Shown here: piece by piece, positions 33,201 through 45,887 of the stretch
Layout of the letters: every line of letters begins with the position of its first letter
How positions within the stretch are numbered: the first letter of the stretch is position 1
DNA from: Chrysoperla carnea
Taxonomy: Eukaryota > Arthropoda > Insecta > Neuroptera > Chrysopidae
Assembly (NCBI RefSeq): GCF_905475395.1
Contig: NC_058338.1
Span: 37,702,935 to 37,766,934 of the forward strand
DNA: 64,000 nt
Reading direction: 5' to 3'
Notes under the pieces: generated by a model
What the model saw: the letters and a program-made list of their open reading frames with translations, nothing else
Told to the model about the DNA's origin: nothing
The model's database searches: none
Made by a program: the position numbers and the translations under genes

Positions 33201-35732
33201 ACTCTCAGCTGTAATTAATGATTTTTCATTACAAGTATTTTTTTGTGTTTAATACGCAAGATTTTTCTTTCTAGTTTATTCAGATTTAACTGTACATCGT
33301 CTTATCTAGGGCTATAACATAAGATGTACCTTCTAAATAATAAAATTGCTTCAGTATCAATGACTTTGTGTGAAGTCATAAGGTCAATCACCGAAATTTT
33401 CTGTAATTTTATACTGGTATAGTTTTAGTATTGTATAACATTTGAACAGAAAATTGTTTGGCAAAAGTTGAAAGAATTTCTCTTTCAACAAATAGTTGAG
33501 AGAATTTCTCTATCAACAAATAGTTTTAGGTGAGATAGCTTATGCCTAAAAAGCTGTGTGATTATTCCTTTACAGTGATTTTTTGTCAATTCGCATACAG
33601 AATGCTACTGACATTATGAATCCACAATAAATTTCTTACCGTGTATAGTATTAATAACTCTTGAAACAAATGAGTCAAAATTTTTTTAGAGTTAGAAAAC
33701 AAATTTTCCAAATAAAACATTTCCTTTTGGCTTCACAATTTTTCTTTTGTCTTTCTTGTACAATTGCTTAGGTACTACAAGAATCAATAATTCCAATTCT
33801 TAATAATAAGTTATGAACCGATTATTGTATCGATATTTTTTTAATCGATTTTGATAATTAATTTATAACCAAATAAACAGTGTCCTACTTGGGTATTCCT
33901 CCAGACGCTGTCTGTAGGACCTTTTTAGGACTTCTCTAGCTATGTAGAGTATATAGATATTTCCGAAATTTATCATTTTTTACTGCGAGTATAATTATTA
34001 AAGGTATTCATTAAATAAAATAGCATTACTAGCGCTTTTAATAGCTTTGGTAAATTCTATGAACTCGTAAGAAGCTTCCGTGATACAAAACAAATGAAAA
34101 CTGTCTACATTTTCAATACTGTCGATTTTCTAGAGCAGGATATTTCCCACTATTGACAATACCTAGGCTACATCTAGGAAATTGACCCCAGTAAAAAATT
34201 TAATTCACATTCAGTTTTTGATCGAAAGCGTCGGTATACCACTTTGTTTAAAACAAAAATAACATTTGACGATTACAATTTTTAAATGTTATTTTAAGCT
34301 TACTGTTGTGGTCAATGATATTTTTATTTTAACAACTCCATGTTTATAAAACAACTATTTTTATCCTATTTGACAAGCTAATGTTTTATAACATTTTATA
34401 TGTAATAATAAACAAAACTTTATGCGATTATGTTATTTTAACTAATATTCTTCTAAACTGATAATTCCAATAAAATTACTTTTACATCCGCGTGAAAATA
34501 CAGTTTGCAGCGACAAAACATATTATGTTTGTTTTACAAATAAATATATTTTATGTATTATTACGATTCTTGCTTGTCAACAAAATTTGAATGAAAAATT
34601 ATATCCATTTTTGCATGGAAATAACTTTCTACAATGAAAGAAAAGCCTATATATTATTATATTTTCTACGGTTAAAAGAAAAGTCTTATTAAAAATTACC
34701 TTAGTAATTCACGATTTTCGAAATATTCTGTATTTTCTGACAATGTAGTAGAAATTTCAACGTATAAGTAGTTCTTAAAGCTTATATCCGTTTTTCAAAC
34801 CAAATTCAACTTAGAGTCTTCTTACCGATTGGGTTTTTGCCGCAATTGTGAATAATTGAATCATCAATCGATTGAAAATGTGCGTTTCCCATGAAAACGT
34901 AAACAGTTAGGTAAGGTAAAATGGTATTTGATAAAGAATTAAATTTTATAGCTGCTACAGACATAAAGTACAAAGTTTTCTATTTAAGTTGAACAAGTTA
35001 TTACCGATTAAAACTTGTAATTCGTTACTCTTAATTTTGGAACAACATGTATACATTATTCAATTATTCAAAATTGTAAATTGTGCTTCTTCGATCGCAT
35101 CTTAGAAATTCCTACTGTTGAGTTTGTTTATAAATTTTTTCTATGATAATTTTCGGAAATTATCTTTCTTTAGAATAATGCAATATTTATTGCCGAGAGG
35201 ACAAAGGATACATATGAAAATTTTAAATGAAACAAATAATTGTACAAAAAGTTTTTAGTAGTTTTAAGACAATTACACAAATAATTTAGGTTTCAAAAAT
35301 ATTTTACTTAATTCAATTACCTACAATTGGCTTCCTATCATAATAGGATAAACATGCAATTCAAAATTAATTGAAAAACGATTGAAAATAATCAGTCATT
35401 AGTAAAATTTAAATAAGGCAAATAGTGAAAGCGGCTTCCAAATTAGATAAATTATTTTCTGTGGAAAAAGACACTTTAATTCTTAATTGCGATTGAGTTT
35501 GATTTTGGTCAAAATATCAAAAATAAAAGTTGTTTAGAACGTTTCCCTTCTTAAAACGTTCAACCTGGTACCTATACTTGATTTTATATTAAAAATTTAC
35601 GAAAAAAAGGTCATAAAAAATTTCACAATGCTTCAAATACTTATCTTAAAATGTCCTTAAGCTACAATGCAGTATAGAATAATATGCTTATTAATAGAAA
35701 AAGTATAATTAATTTTATAAATTAAATATATT

Positions 35733-38700
35733 TTACTTCACAATTTCAGTATTAATAAACGGTAAAAGTTGTGCAACATTTGTATAAACGCCAGGTACAT
35801 TTGTCATTCCACATCCAATACCCCACGATACTAATCCAACCACAGTAAATGCACCATTTGATCCTTGGCATACTAATGGAGATCCGCCGTCACCCTAACA
35901 ATAAATTTTAAAAATATATTTTAATATAGATATTATGACAAGTATGTCAAAGCCCAGAAAGGAGGCATTTTAATTCAAAATATGTATGCGAAATATTTTC
36001 TTTCAGTTCCGAAACTGCTTCGTTGATTAAATAATATGTTTCTATGAGCAGTAATCTATTTGGGATCAAATTTCCAACACAACACACATGACATACATGA
36101 AAAGTCAAAATGGTATCAGTGATATGCCACAGAATAATGGAGTAAAAAATATTACTAAACGTATCAAGGTATTTAAAAGCTACAAAAAGAATTTCAGCAT
36201 CAAGCTAAAAGTTTAGTGCACCACAGCTTAAAACAAACAAGAACCAGTGTTTTCAAGCGGTCACTCATCCTAGAACTAAGTGTGCTCAATGTTGCTTAAC
36301 TTTAGTGATCGGGTGATAAGCGATGTTTTCAATCTGGTATGCATGGAGCATACTGCGTGACGCACATCGCGCAACAATGGCGCGAGTTCCATGGTTTTTG
36401 TTCTCCCAAAAAAAAATGCTCAACGCGCCTAAAAAAGTTTTCATTTCAAAATATGGTAGAACTTTAGGGCCAAGAAGACCTAGCCAATTTGAAAACTTAG
36501 AGAAAATCTCAATCAAAGAACGAATTGAAAATTAATTTGAAAATCAATAGTTCGCAGTTTTGTTTGCATATCTTAAATATTCAGTTTTGTTTGCATATCT
36601 TATATATTTGCGCGAATATTTTAAATATTCTAATTTAATTAGAATAAAGAGCCATTAGAAGCCTCTCTGGTGTCCAACAAACGACAAATTTAAGCTTTAT
36701 TGACTCTTTTCATCCGAACACAAATATTAGGTACAATTTGCTTTTGAATTTTTTTTAGCTTTTCTTGAAATTAGTTCTTAATTGTGTCTTATTTAGACAA
36801 TACACCATAGCTCTGTGCCTATTATATGCTAATTAAATGAAAAAAAGACGTAACGGAATTTTTCTAAACTAACGCATGTAGTTCCCATTATTTCTTCGCG
36901 AGTTGGCTAATTTTAAGATTATAAGATTTTCAAATCACATACCACACATGCGTCCTTATTGGTCATTCCACCTGCACAAAGAAAACTGGAATCCAAGTTA
37001 TAGTACTGTCCTAGTTTTGTTGCTCGTAGTTGTGTTTGGCATTGGTTATTGTCCACTATTGGTACTTGTACTTCTTTTAGAATTCCTTGATATTGGCCAT
37101 TAAATGCATTTTTACCCCAACCGGAAACCCAACAACTAATTATTAAAATAAATTATTTGAATTTTATCTTAAGAATTTTCATTATTTTTTTTTTTACCTC
37201 TGACCATTGTAACTTGCGCTTTGGGATCCTGGCAAGCACGCAGTGTTTATTGATGCCGTGAATGAAATCGTCCGACTTAACTGTATTACAGCTAAATCAT
37301 TATACGCTGTTTGGCCATTAAAATTTGGATGTACTGCTATCCTCGAAATTGTGTAATCTTGGGCAGGTATTGGTTCGTTTGTACGCAAACCATCCCATTC
37401 ACCCAACCGTACAATAAGACCACCCGTATTTCTGAAAACAATGTACATAATTAATAGCAACTTGGCCACGGCATATGGTTAAAGCTTTAGAGGAGAACAA
37501 TTAAAGTAAACCAAATTTATATGTACGAATAATCATCAACCAACAGCTATTATTTCCAAATTTTTATATCGTGAGTTCGGATTCAGAAAATTTTGTAGTT
37601 TAATTTTCCTCTCGAGCGGCGAAATACGATCAGCATTTTATTTGATTACAACCTCAATAACATTGAAAAATACTACTGATGCTTCTCAAAAACGTAAAAA
37701 AAAAAAAATAAAATCCATATTGATATTGGATTCGTGAATATGTACCTAATCTGTAAATTCAAGTTATATGTAATCTCACTTTCAAGATTCGTCAACTGCG
37801 TTGTACCTTCTCCCAACTTTGGGAGCAAGTTCTCAATAAAGATCCCCTCTAGACAGAATTGGGATGAAAACTTGGTTAAGCCAAAGGATGTGGCATTTAA
37901 ACTGACGGATCTGACTTGGAAAGGAAGGTTAATGAGAGATTTTTTCTGAAAATATAGATTTACATTCCAGCTGCCGGATCACTGTAGCGTGTATCAAGCC
38001 GAAGTGATGGCTTTTTACGATATATGTGAATGTATTAGACTGATATTATTATCTTTACCGCCAGCCAAACAGCGCTAAAATCCTTCAGTTCAGTCTACCT
38101 TACCTTAAAGGTAGCACTAGACTGTCGGATATCCTTGAACCAGCTGGTGGAACAAATGAATGTAAACATAGTATGGGTACCTGGAGCCAGGTACATTGTT
38201 GGAAATTGTAAAGTCGGCAAGCTTGTTAGAAATGGCACAATGCTCCTGGACACAAGCGTCAATATACATCTGGGAGTTTCATATACATTTGCGAACGTAT
38301 ACCATAAAAATGGCCAATCTTAGATGGAGGAATGGACGTACTTATGATACTACAAGACAGATATGGTCTGAGTATAATCGCAGGCAATCCGAAGATCTTA
38401 TATCACTTCCAAGGCCCTCTATTAGCAATATTGTTGCGGCTGTTACAGGACTCTGGCGAGGTGGCAGGCATGCTAAACACCTGGGCCTTACAGTGTATCA
38501 TGAATACTGCAGGAGCTGTCACAGTGAAGAGGACGAAGAAACGATGTATCATCTTCTCTGTCACTGCCCAGCTCTTGCCACGAGAAGGTGGGCTCACTTG
38601 AGCCAGCATTTCTTAGACTATCTCTCCGCCCTGAAGTCCGTTGACGTCAGAGCACTTCTGCTGTTCCTAGACAGCTCAAAATGGTTCATGCAGTGGCCAG

Positions 38701-41380
38701 GAGAGATGGTTACCATGGATCTTATTGATTTTGTATGCGATCAATAAGAAATAAAAATCACCAGGTCGTTACAAATACAAATAAAATTTTCTTACGATGT
38801 GTAACCAGAAATTTTATGTGCGGCGGTTAATACATATCGATTGTTAACAATAACTGCCCCAGCAACATATTGGAATGTAGTTGTAAGTATAACTGCTTCC
38901 CACGGATAACTCGCGTAACGCGCTTGACCATCTCCTTGTGGTAATGTTGAGGCAACATTTTGCCGTACTCCACATGCAGCCATTGGTGCAGTAGTAGTTG
39001 GTGCAGCTGTTGTAGGTGCGGCTGTAGTAGGTGCAGCAGTTGTGGGAGCGGCGGTAGTAGGTGCTGCTGTTGTGGGCGCGGCAGTGGTTGGGGCTGCTGT
39101 TGTAGGTCGGGCTGTTGTTGGTGCGGCAGTAGTTGGAGCTGCAGTTGTTGGAGCAGCTGTAGTTGCTGGTGGAGGTGTTGCACCGGCGGGACAACAATAT
39201 ATTTGACCAGTTGGGCAGGTCTAGAAAATAATTAAATTTCTGTAGGCAGTCGACCATATGGACAAAAGGATGAGAAATCAATCTAAAGTATTTACACTTT
39301 CAGGATTCGACGTCGAATAAAATATACTTATAAAATTCAAGTCTGCTACATTCGCCACAGAATCCCAAAAGAGCAAGTTTTATTATTGTACAGCGCCTCA
39401 CAATTTTATAAGTGTCATAGAAGAATTAAAATTTCGCACCTTTAGCCTGTATAATATGTTGCACCTGCTGGACAACAATATATCTGACCACTTGGGCAAG
39501 TCTAGAAAATAATTAAATTACAGTAGCCTGAACGTATTGGCAAAAACCAGAGAAATAAATTAAAACGATACATCTGTTTGAAAATTCGCAAAAATTAGAA
39601 TTGTTTAAAGGGGCAATTTTTTTGATGTAAGTATATTTACTTGATTCGAAAATCAACTTGGCATAGTTCATGTATAAATAAGTATTATGGCCTGCATTAA
39701 AGTCTCTAATTATACCCTGCTCCAAAACGACGTTATCGTCGTTAGTAATGTGGCCCCACGCTCCGTTAGCATTTCGTAGTTGAAATAATTTAAAAGTATT
39801 AGTATTTTAAGTTGTTTGAATTAGATTTTCAATCGTATAGTTGATAAGGCCTAAGGAGAAATTGTACAGAAGCTAAGGGATGCCATACTCTAATAAGGGT
39901 ACGCCATATACTATTGAATTCCATTTATGTTTTCCGTTGAATCTCAAAATAAAAAGTTTTTTGTATTTATTTCCTGTAACGGTACGCTTTTATCTACTAT
40001 GAGGTACCACTAGTACAATATTATAAAATCCTATTATATTACAGGTATATTATTTTGTATATTTACAGGTGTAACGATTCTCAAATCAATTTGTCCAGCA
40101 CCGTTATATAATGATTGGCAATCAGATACTGCAAAACATGCGCAGCCTGTTGGCGGGGCTGTAGTTGGAGCAGCTGTTGGAGCTGGTGTTGGAGCTGGTG
40201 TTGGAGCCGGTGTTGGAGCTGGTGTTGGAGCTGCAGTTGATCCTTAAATATGCATCAGAAAGTTTTCAATTAAAAATGAATTTGCTAAAGTGATAAAATT
40301 ATTTCCAATCGGAATTTAGTTCATGTATTTTAATTGAAAAATAAGTTTGTTTTAAAATTCATTAATTAACCATCCAAACATTGCCAAAAAATTAGAAATT
40401 CAATCAATGTCACCACCAATCAATTGAGTCATCGAAAAATTTTATTTTTCGCTTACTAACTAAAATATTGTAAAAATAATATTTCATACACAATTTGTTT
40501 AAACATGTTGAAAATATGGCATTTAATTTTGGTCAAAATGGCAAATAGAATCAGAAATTAAAAAAAATAAGAATAATAAACTTTTTCGGATTCAAAACTG
40601 AATACCGAATAAAATACTATAAAATTCTTGGATCGCGTTTTTTATTATTTCGGAGAATTTGATGTATTTTGCTGAAAGAGAAGTTTCTGAAGAAGTTTTT
40701 ACTGAAATAAGGCACTCTACGTTTATAAAATCTCTGATGTTTTGAATACGAAAATTTCCCCGGAAATAAAAACCTTTCGTATTTGGCAATTTTTATAACA
40801 CATTTAAAATGAATTTTTTTCTGACAATATTTTATTTTGTATTCATCATATCAATTCCGAAACGTTACCACTATGTTACTTCCAACTTATTTGTATTTTT
40901 ATGAGAGTTTAGTTGAATAAGTTTCAAGTACCTAAAAAATACGTAAATTAAAATAGCCGAAAAACTAAACAAAATTCCATAAAATATCTGGTAATCTAAA
41001 TGATGTATCATTTTTCTGACATCCAAAAATAAATGTAGAGCTTTTTTTGCATCTCAATCATTTCTGATGTTTTAGAAATATATAATGAAACAAAATTATC
41101 GCATCAAACACTACCGTATTTTGAAATAAAATAAGTTTTAATTATTATTTACATTCCAAAAATGTTATAAATACAGCCAATAAAATAATTTTATTATTTT
41201 TATTATTATATTTACGTTGAAATTATATATTAAATGTGAGAGATATTTATTAAAATTACCCGTAAATGTTATTCCGTTGTCGTATTGCGATTGCACACAA
41301 TCAAATGTTACTATTAGTGATAAAATTTTTATTATAATAAAACAATGCTTTAAATCAATAATATTATTACTATGAACCAT
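35733..41380 (-). CDS. SPH gene 3: clip-domain serine protease homologue with Pro/Ala/Thr stalks (436 aa)
   Basis: Six exons: 41260-41380, 40067-40242, 38796-39220, 37198-37431, 36943-37135 and 35733-35894, totalling 1311 bases. The signal peptide is MVHSNNIIDLKHCFIIIKIL... ending near CVQS. A first stalk of PTPA repeats (about residues 43-70) precedes a complete clip with C74, C76, C82, C101, C108 and C109 (GCACFAVSDC, GQIDLRIVTP, TCPTGQIYCC). A second stalk of APTTA repeats (about 115-178) leads to linker Cys182 and the protease-like domain. Triad: TAAH (His234), YNDLAVIQL (Asp), and [11 protein letters not shown], with Ser replaced by Gly. Both Cys of the His loop are missing (YVAGAV, AAHK). 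Intron positions and phases in the protease part match genes 1 and 2, so all three share an ancestor. A LINE remnant sits in the intron between exons 3 and 4. The protein should be a secreted inactive homologue; a cascade cofactor role is inferred. Confidence 0.88.
36238..36450 (-). repeat. 5S rRNA-derived repeat, copy 1
   Basis: On the minus strand 36350-36238 follows 5S rRNA: CATGCATACCAGATTGAAAA, then ATCACCCGATCACTAAAGTT, AAGCAACATTGAGC, CTTAGTTCTAGGATGAGTGA and CCGCTTGAAAACAC. These correspond to the 5' arm, the internal A-box region (AAGTTAAGCA) and the C-box region of the pol III internal promoter. About 100 bases upstream (to 36450) are shared with the copy at 45065-45265, so the mobile unit is larger than 5S. 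It is too diverged to be a working 5S gene. Confidence 0.65.
37950..38765 (+). mobile_element. LINE remnant: RNase H and C-terminal zinc-knuckle region
   Basis: The plus strand encodes LPDHCSVYQAEVMAFYDICE (RNase H), SQTALKSFSSVYLTLKVALD, then NVNIVWVPGARYIVGNCKVG (the RNase H WVPGH-like block with His lost). After frame changes it reads YEYCRSCHSEEDEETMYHLL and CHCPALATRRWAHLSQHFLD, the Cys/His-rich tail of I/Jockey-type LINEs. Several frameshifts and absence of the reverse transcriptase domain make it dead. It is inserted antisense in the intron of SPH gene 3, ending about 30 bases from the exon donor at 38796. Confidence 0.8.
38990..39175 (-). repeat. coding minisatellite for Ala/Thr/Pro stalk
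   Basis: Fifteen-base units encoding PTTAA, repeated about 11 times inside exon 3 of SPH gene 3, with one unit changed to PTTAR. Read on the plus strand it gives a Cys/Ser/Trp-rich shadow frame. Confidence 0.8.
39442..39501 (-). pseudogene. truncated duplicate of the half-clip exon in SPH gene 3
   Basis: Acceptor TTTCTAG then TCPSGQIYCCPAGATYYTG and a TAA at 39442-39444; the working exon starting at 39220 reads TCPTGQIYCCPAGATPPPAT. The intron flank TTTAATTATTTTCTAG is the same in both. The offset is about 281 bases. If spliced in phase 0 it would complete the clip and end the protein at once, giving a short secreted single-clip peptide. A minus strand AATAAA lies about 60 bases past its stop (39378-39383). 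Whether it is a dead copy or an alternative terminal exon cannot be told from sequence. Confidence 0.65.
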
Positions 41381-42441
41381 ATTATAGTTATATTGAATGT
41401 ATATGATGTTCAATATAAACATGGAATAAGTATATTTTAATTTAAATGAATGTTTATATATTATAGTTTTGAAAATATTATTTACCAAAAAAAAAGACCA
41501 TTTGTCTAAATAAAATGTAAAAATAGCTTTATTTTGATCAAATAATTGTCACCATTGGTGGTCATCAATGCAAAACTTTATTGTTACTTATTGTTTTGTG
41601 CAGTTGGTCTATTTGTTAGAAATTTCTGAATATTAATTACAATATAAAATAATTTTAATCAGCAGTATAAAATATGTTTTATAAAAGTAATATTAAAAAA
41701 AAAAATTAAAATGTATCAATTTATATTAAATATTGATCTGAATAAACATAATGGACTCAGGTTTTTTTTATGACTCAAAAATTTAATTGATTTATTTCAT
41801 GTTTTTAATTCATTTTATATCCGGGTGATTCATTGATGTTTATGTCGTCATAGTTTATCCAAGTCAATCTATCTATCTTTTTTGTGTTTGTTTGTGTAAA
41901 TACAGATTAACGTTTGTCTAAATAATAATTCTATTTATTATTCTCACAAGCAGAATGTTATGATGTCATATCTCTGTATTAATCGAAAATCTAAAATTCT
42001 ATTTTATCGTTTTTGAAAAATTTGAAATAATGGTTAAAAAGCTTTATGTGTAGTGTTCGAACTAGCAGAAATTGGCAAACCATTGAAGATGGAAAGTTTT
42101 TAACAGATTTCTAAAGCAAGTAATAGTATAAAGATAAATAATAAAGTGTAGCGGGCTTAACGTAATCGAATTTGTGTAATAAAAACTTGAACTGTCTATA
42201 CTCAAATAATTATACGAATTTTTATTGTTAAGCGTTTTTTTACCACATACAAATATAATACAATTCACAACACTTTTATTTTAATGTTATTATGATAGAT
42301 GAGTTCTTCACTTCACTCGTTCTGTAGTAAACTTGAAGAGTATGTATTGTAATCTCACTTACTGTAATCTCTTCTATTGTAATCTGTCTGACGGTATCGC
42401 TCAATGCTACTTATATAGTTACAATCCATTGTTATCGTATC

Positions 42442-42567
42442 GTCTAGCAAATTCTAGAACTGTCACGTATGTTCTATTGCATATATCTCACATGTAATTG
42501 TTACCATGCAGTCTAGCCAATTCTAGAACTGTCACGTATGTTCTATTGCATATATTTTATAAAACGA
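42442..42567. repeat. 69-base tandem duplication
   Basis: GTCTAGCAAATTCTAGAACT at 42442 recurs as GTCTAGCCAATTCTAGAACT at 42511. Both are followed by GTCACGTATGTTCTATTGCA and TATAT. More TTCTAG-type motifs continue to about 42610. Confidence 0.85.
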
Positions 42568-45064
42568 TATTATTTGTTTCTTCTTAGAATTGCCTAGAGA
42601 TTCTAGTTGTACTGTAGGTGTATGTTAATTGTTAACACCACCAAACATTTAATTGAATAACCTCTTATATAGCAAAGTTTAGTTTTGGGATTTGGTGTGA
42701 ATTAACATAAATTGTAGAGAATATGTAGCCTATTTGCACACGAAACTGATTTAAAGTCTTTTAAAGCATATGGATTGAAGTGGAAAAACATTTCTTCGTA
42801 TTATGTCCTCTCCATGCGCAAAAGTTTTATCTTCTTTACCTTGGCACGCTTAATTGAAATTTTTTAATACTAGATTTTTTATTTATAAATAACATGTTAC
42901 TATTATTAGGATACACAAAATTTTGTGTTTAAAATATAATTTATGAAATACCTTTAACTATTACTTAATTCATCGGGAAAAAAATATGCATCATTGAATT
43001 ACATAATAACAATATTATTTAAATATTCAATACAATTAATTATATGTGCGTTTTATTAAATATTACTCTATTATCGATTTTTGATTTTGTATCAAGTTAA
43101 CAAACACAAATATGAACGTAGGTAGTACGTACTACATTCTTGAATTATTATTACACGACATTTTTTCAATTATTCCAAATAATTTTTTTTGTTTTAAAAA
43201 CAATTTTTTTTAATTTTTAGAGAAGTAAACAATAAAATAATAAACGGGTGTTTGACGATGCCCCCCACTATCCTTGACGGATAGAGTCATCTTTTCAGTA
43301 TTTCGTTTAAGCATATTATTCAAAAGAAAGCATTATCTTTAAAATGAGACCAGACCACATTCAATAATATTGAAGAAGTATTAAAGGCACCCGACCCGGA
43401 TAAAAAACTCTTAGAGAAATAACACAGGTAGATTCAGGTAGTTTTAATAGTTTGATAAGTAATAAGTTCTTATTTTTTTCAAATTTTTTCATTAGATATA
43501 TAGTTAACCATACTTCAAACAGGTACTTGAACAAGATCATGAGGAGTTCCGTATGATGACGTTAGAGGTCACTAGATGTCTTTTTGTCCATTGAGTAATG
43601 TTATCTAACCAAGATGTTCTTTGCCTAATATTTTCTGCTCGATGGTCTGAACAAGAAACAAGGGTAAAATGACCATTTTAGATCATTTCAACTATTTGAG
43701 AACAGCGCCTATAAAATATTATTACACGCACGCATGAAGTGATTTGTATCACGGAAAAAAGTGCGGAAAGAGAGTTCATACCCTGCTATAGTGTTGCAAC
43801 AAGCTTTTTTTTTGAATAGTTATTTCAATTGACGAAAATAACTAAGCATCAGCAAAAATACCGTTTTGTGATGATACCGAAAGTGCTTTGAAGATATTTC
43901 AATCATTCTACGATAACACCTCAATAATTACCACTTTGACCAATGTTTTTTTCAATAATTACGTCGACCAATTAATGGTCGCCAATGACTTGCAATTTGT
44001 GTCATCTTTGAAATTCTCAGTCTTGGAGTTTAGTGGGAAGGTAAAATTTAAAAAAAAAAAATAGTTTGTCGATATTTTTTTGTTGTTGTTAATTTTTGAA
44101 AACTAAGTAGTTTGATAAACAATTATCCCACACATAACGTTATTTTCTCATCGAAAGGGAATTGTAGGATTCATAAATTTTTTATATTCAGAAACTTTTC
44201 ATTTACACGAAAAACATAATGTTTCGAAACAATTTTTCCCATCGTATATCTACATGAAAAACGAAAGAAAGGTATAAATTTTTTCTATTTTTTGTTTTAT
44301 AATCGTATATCTCAAAATCGAAAAATGTTTGTAAATTATTTTCTACGAACTTGTTTTTCATTCGTATTGGAGATATTATATTAGATTTTCAGTAGTTCAT
44401 GTTATTGAAAAACATGCATATTTGTTTTAAAACCACTGCAAATTGTTAAAATATTTATAAAAATAATTCTAGCAACTTGTATCAGAATAATACAAAAAGC
44501 TAATAGCGCGAATATCACAATAAGTTATTAAATAATTTAATATTAAATTATATTTTATTATTAAACTGGATTTTCCCTCACTATTATTGTGACAATCCCT
44601 GGTGTAAAATAATTTGCATGACCGTGATTTCATCCTAATATAATAATAATGATTAGTAGTAGTAATTGAAAAATTATATTCATTGCATAAACATAATAAT
44701 TAAAATAATAATTATATTTGAAGGATTAAATTACGAACAAATTAAATCTTTTATGTCTATATCACTAGTAAATAGAGGTGAGACCTTCCGTTCCTACTGA
44801 AAATTGTTTTTCTTAGAATTTTTTTAACGATATGGGCCAATCAAACTAAACATTGAACGCTGCATCAAATCAGGCAGATATTTTTGTTTTTTTGTATAAA
44901 GGCAATGTTAAATCTATGTTTTCGACCTCGGCAGACGATTGGATTTTGATTTATTTATTTATTTTTTATTAATTATAGTATAAATAATTAAAATTTCATA
45001 ATTTGTAAATTGAAATTATTTACGTGTGTATAAAAAAACTATTATAAATAATAAAAAAGCAACA

Positions 45065-45265
45065 AAACAAAGTGTATTCAAGCGGCCAGTCATCCTAGAA
45101 CTAAGTGTGCTAGATATTGCTTAACTTCAGTGATCGGGTGAAAACTTTTTTTTCAATATGGTATGCATGGAGCGTGACGCGTTACGATGACGAGAGTTTC
45201 ATGATTTTTGTTAACACAAAAAAATGCTCAACGCGTCTAAAGAAGTTTTCACTTCAAAAAATATT
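45065..45265 (-). repeat. 5S rRNA-derived repeat, copy 2
   Basis: On the minus strand 45173-45065 reads CATGCATACCATATTGAAAA, TTCACCCGATCACTGAAGTT, AAGCAATATCTAGC, CTTAGTTCTAGGATGACTGG and CCGCTTGAATACAC, again following 5S rRNA. The upstream 90 bases (AACTTCTTTAGACGCGTTGA, GCATTTTTTTGTG) match those of copy 1 at 36400-36450. Confidence 0.65.
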
Positions 45266-45887
45266 TTCTATAATGTTACTTTACTCTCCATGTTATTTCT
45301 TGTAGATAATTTTTCGTTAATTTGTCGTTAATTTTACAATGTTTTATCTCTGATATTTTTTAATGCATATGTATATACAAAAAATTTTAAACCTGACTGT
45401 AACATAATATTTAATTTTACTCAAATTATCCGTGGAAATTTAATTTTTTCTGAAGGTCAATACAGTAATTATTAGTCTTCAAGCTTTACAGTATCCGTAC
45501 GTATTTTAAATTTAGACCGGTAGTTACTAACAGAAATTTTGTTAGTAACTACCTTACAATACCACAATCTCTTCTTATTACTACACCACAATTTGCATTT
45601 TTATATCGCTATATTCTTCTTTTTTTTTACAAATACTTTACATAAATGCCCAGTAGTAGTGAGTTTTATTTAAGTGAACACAAAAGTGATAAATACCCCA
45701 AGCAGCGATTGTCTGTTGATTTTTGGACTCATTTTATACATGTTTGTTTGACTAACAGCTAAGATATAAAATTTTGTATTTTGTTAGTATTTGAAGTGTG
45801 TACGGGTTGTGTATAACATACACGTAATACAAGTTGCCTATTAATTTATTTTGAACTAAGCTCTATTTATATTTTATACTAGATAAC

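Larger units (their letters stand above)
25690..35732. other. intergenic, about 10 kb without a supported gene
   Basis: AT-rich DNA with two dispersed repeat family A copies in opposite orientation (28965-29555 plus, 30112-30290 minus), an AAT/ATC-rich simple repeat (28646-28692) and a short tandem duplication near 33475-33530. Around 30600-31330 the plus strand has a few 40-50 codon open stretches of slightly higher complexity, broken by stops and not recognised; this may be a decayed element. Confidence 0.55.

Noticed and set aside
36323-36535. Overlapping small open frames on both strands
   Set aside because: They lie over the 5S rRNA-derived repeat inside an intron of SPH gene 3 and are repeated in part at 45117-45305.
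36903-37103. Plus-strand 66-codon open frame
   Set aside because: Antisense shadow of the SPH gene 3 exon encoding CWVSGWGKNAF.
38403-38609. Minus-strand 68-codon open frame
   Set aside because: Antisense to the LINE remnant, whose plus-strand reading gives recognisable RNase H and zinc-knuckle motifs.
13850-41380. Active trypsin-like protease call for the three SPH genes
   Set aside because: The catalytic Ser is Gly in all three (GDGGSPL), and no canonical R-IVGG activation site is present.
42300-42700. Solo LTR of a retrotransposon
   Set aside because: The region has a TGTTAAT-like motif and local duplications, but no clear TG...CA ends or target-site duplication could be defined.
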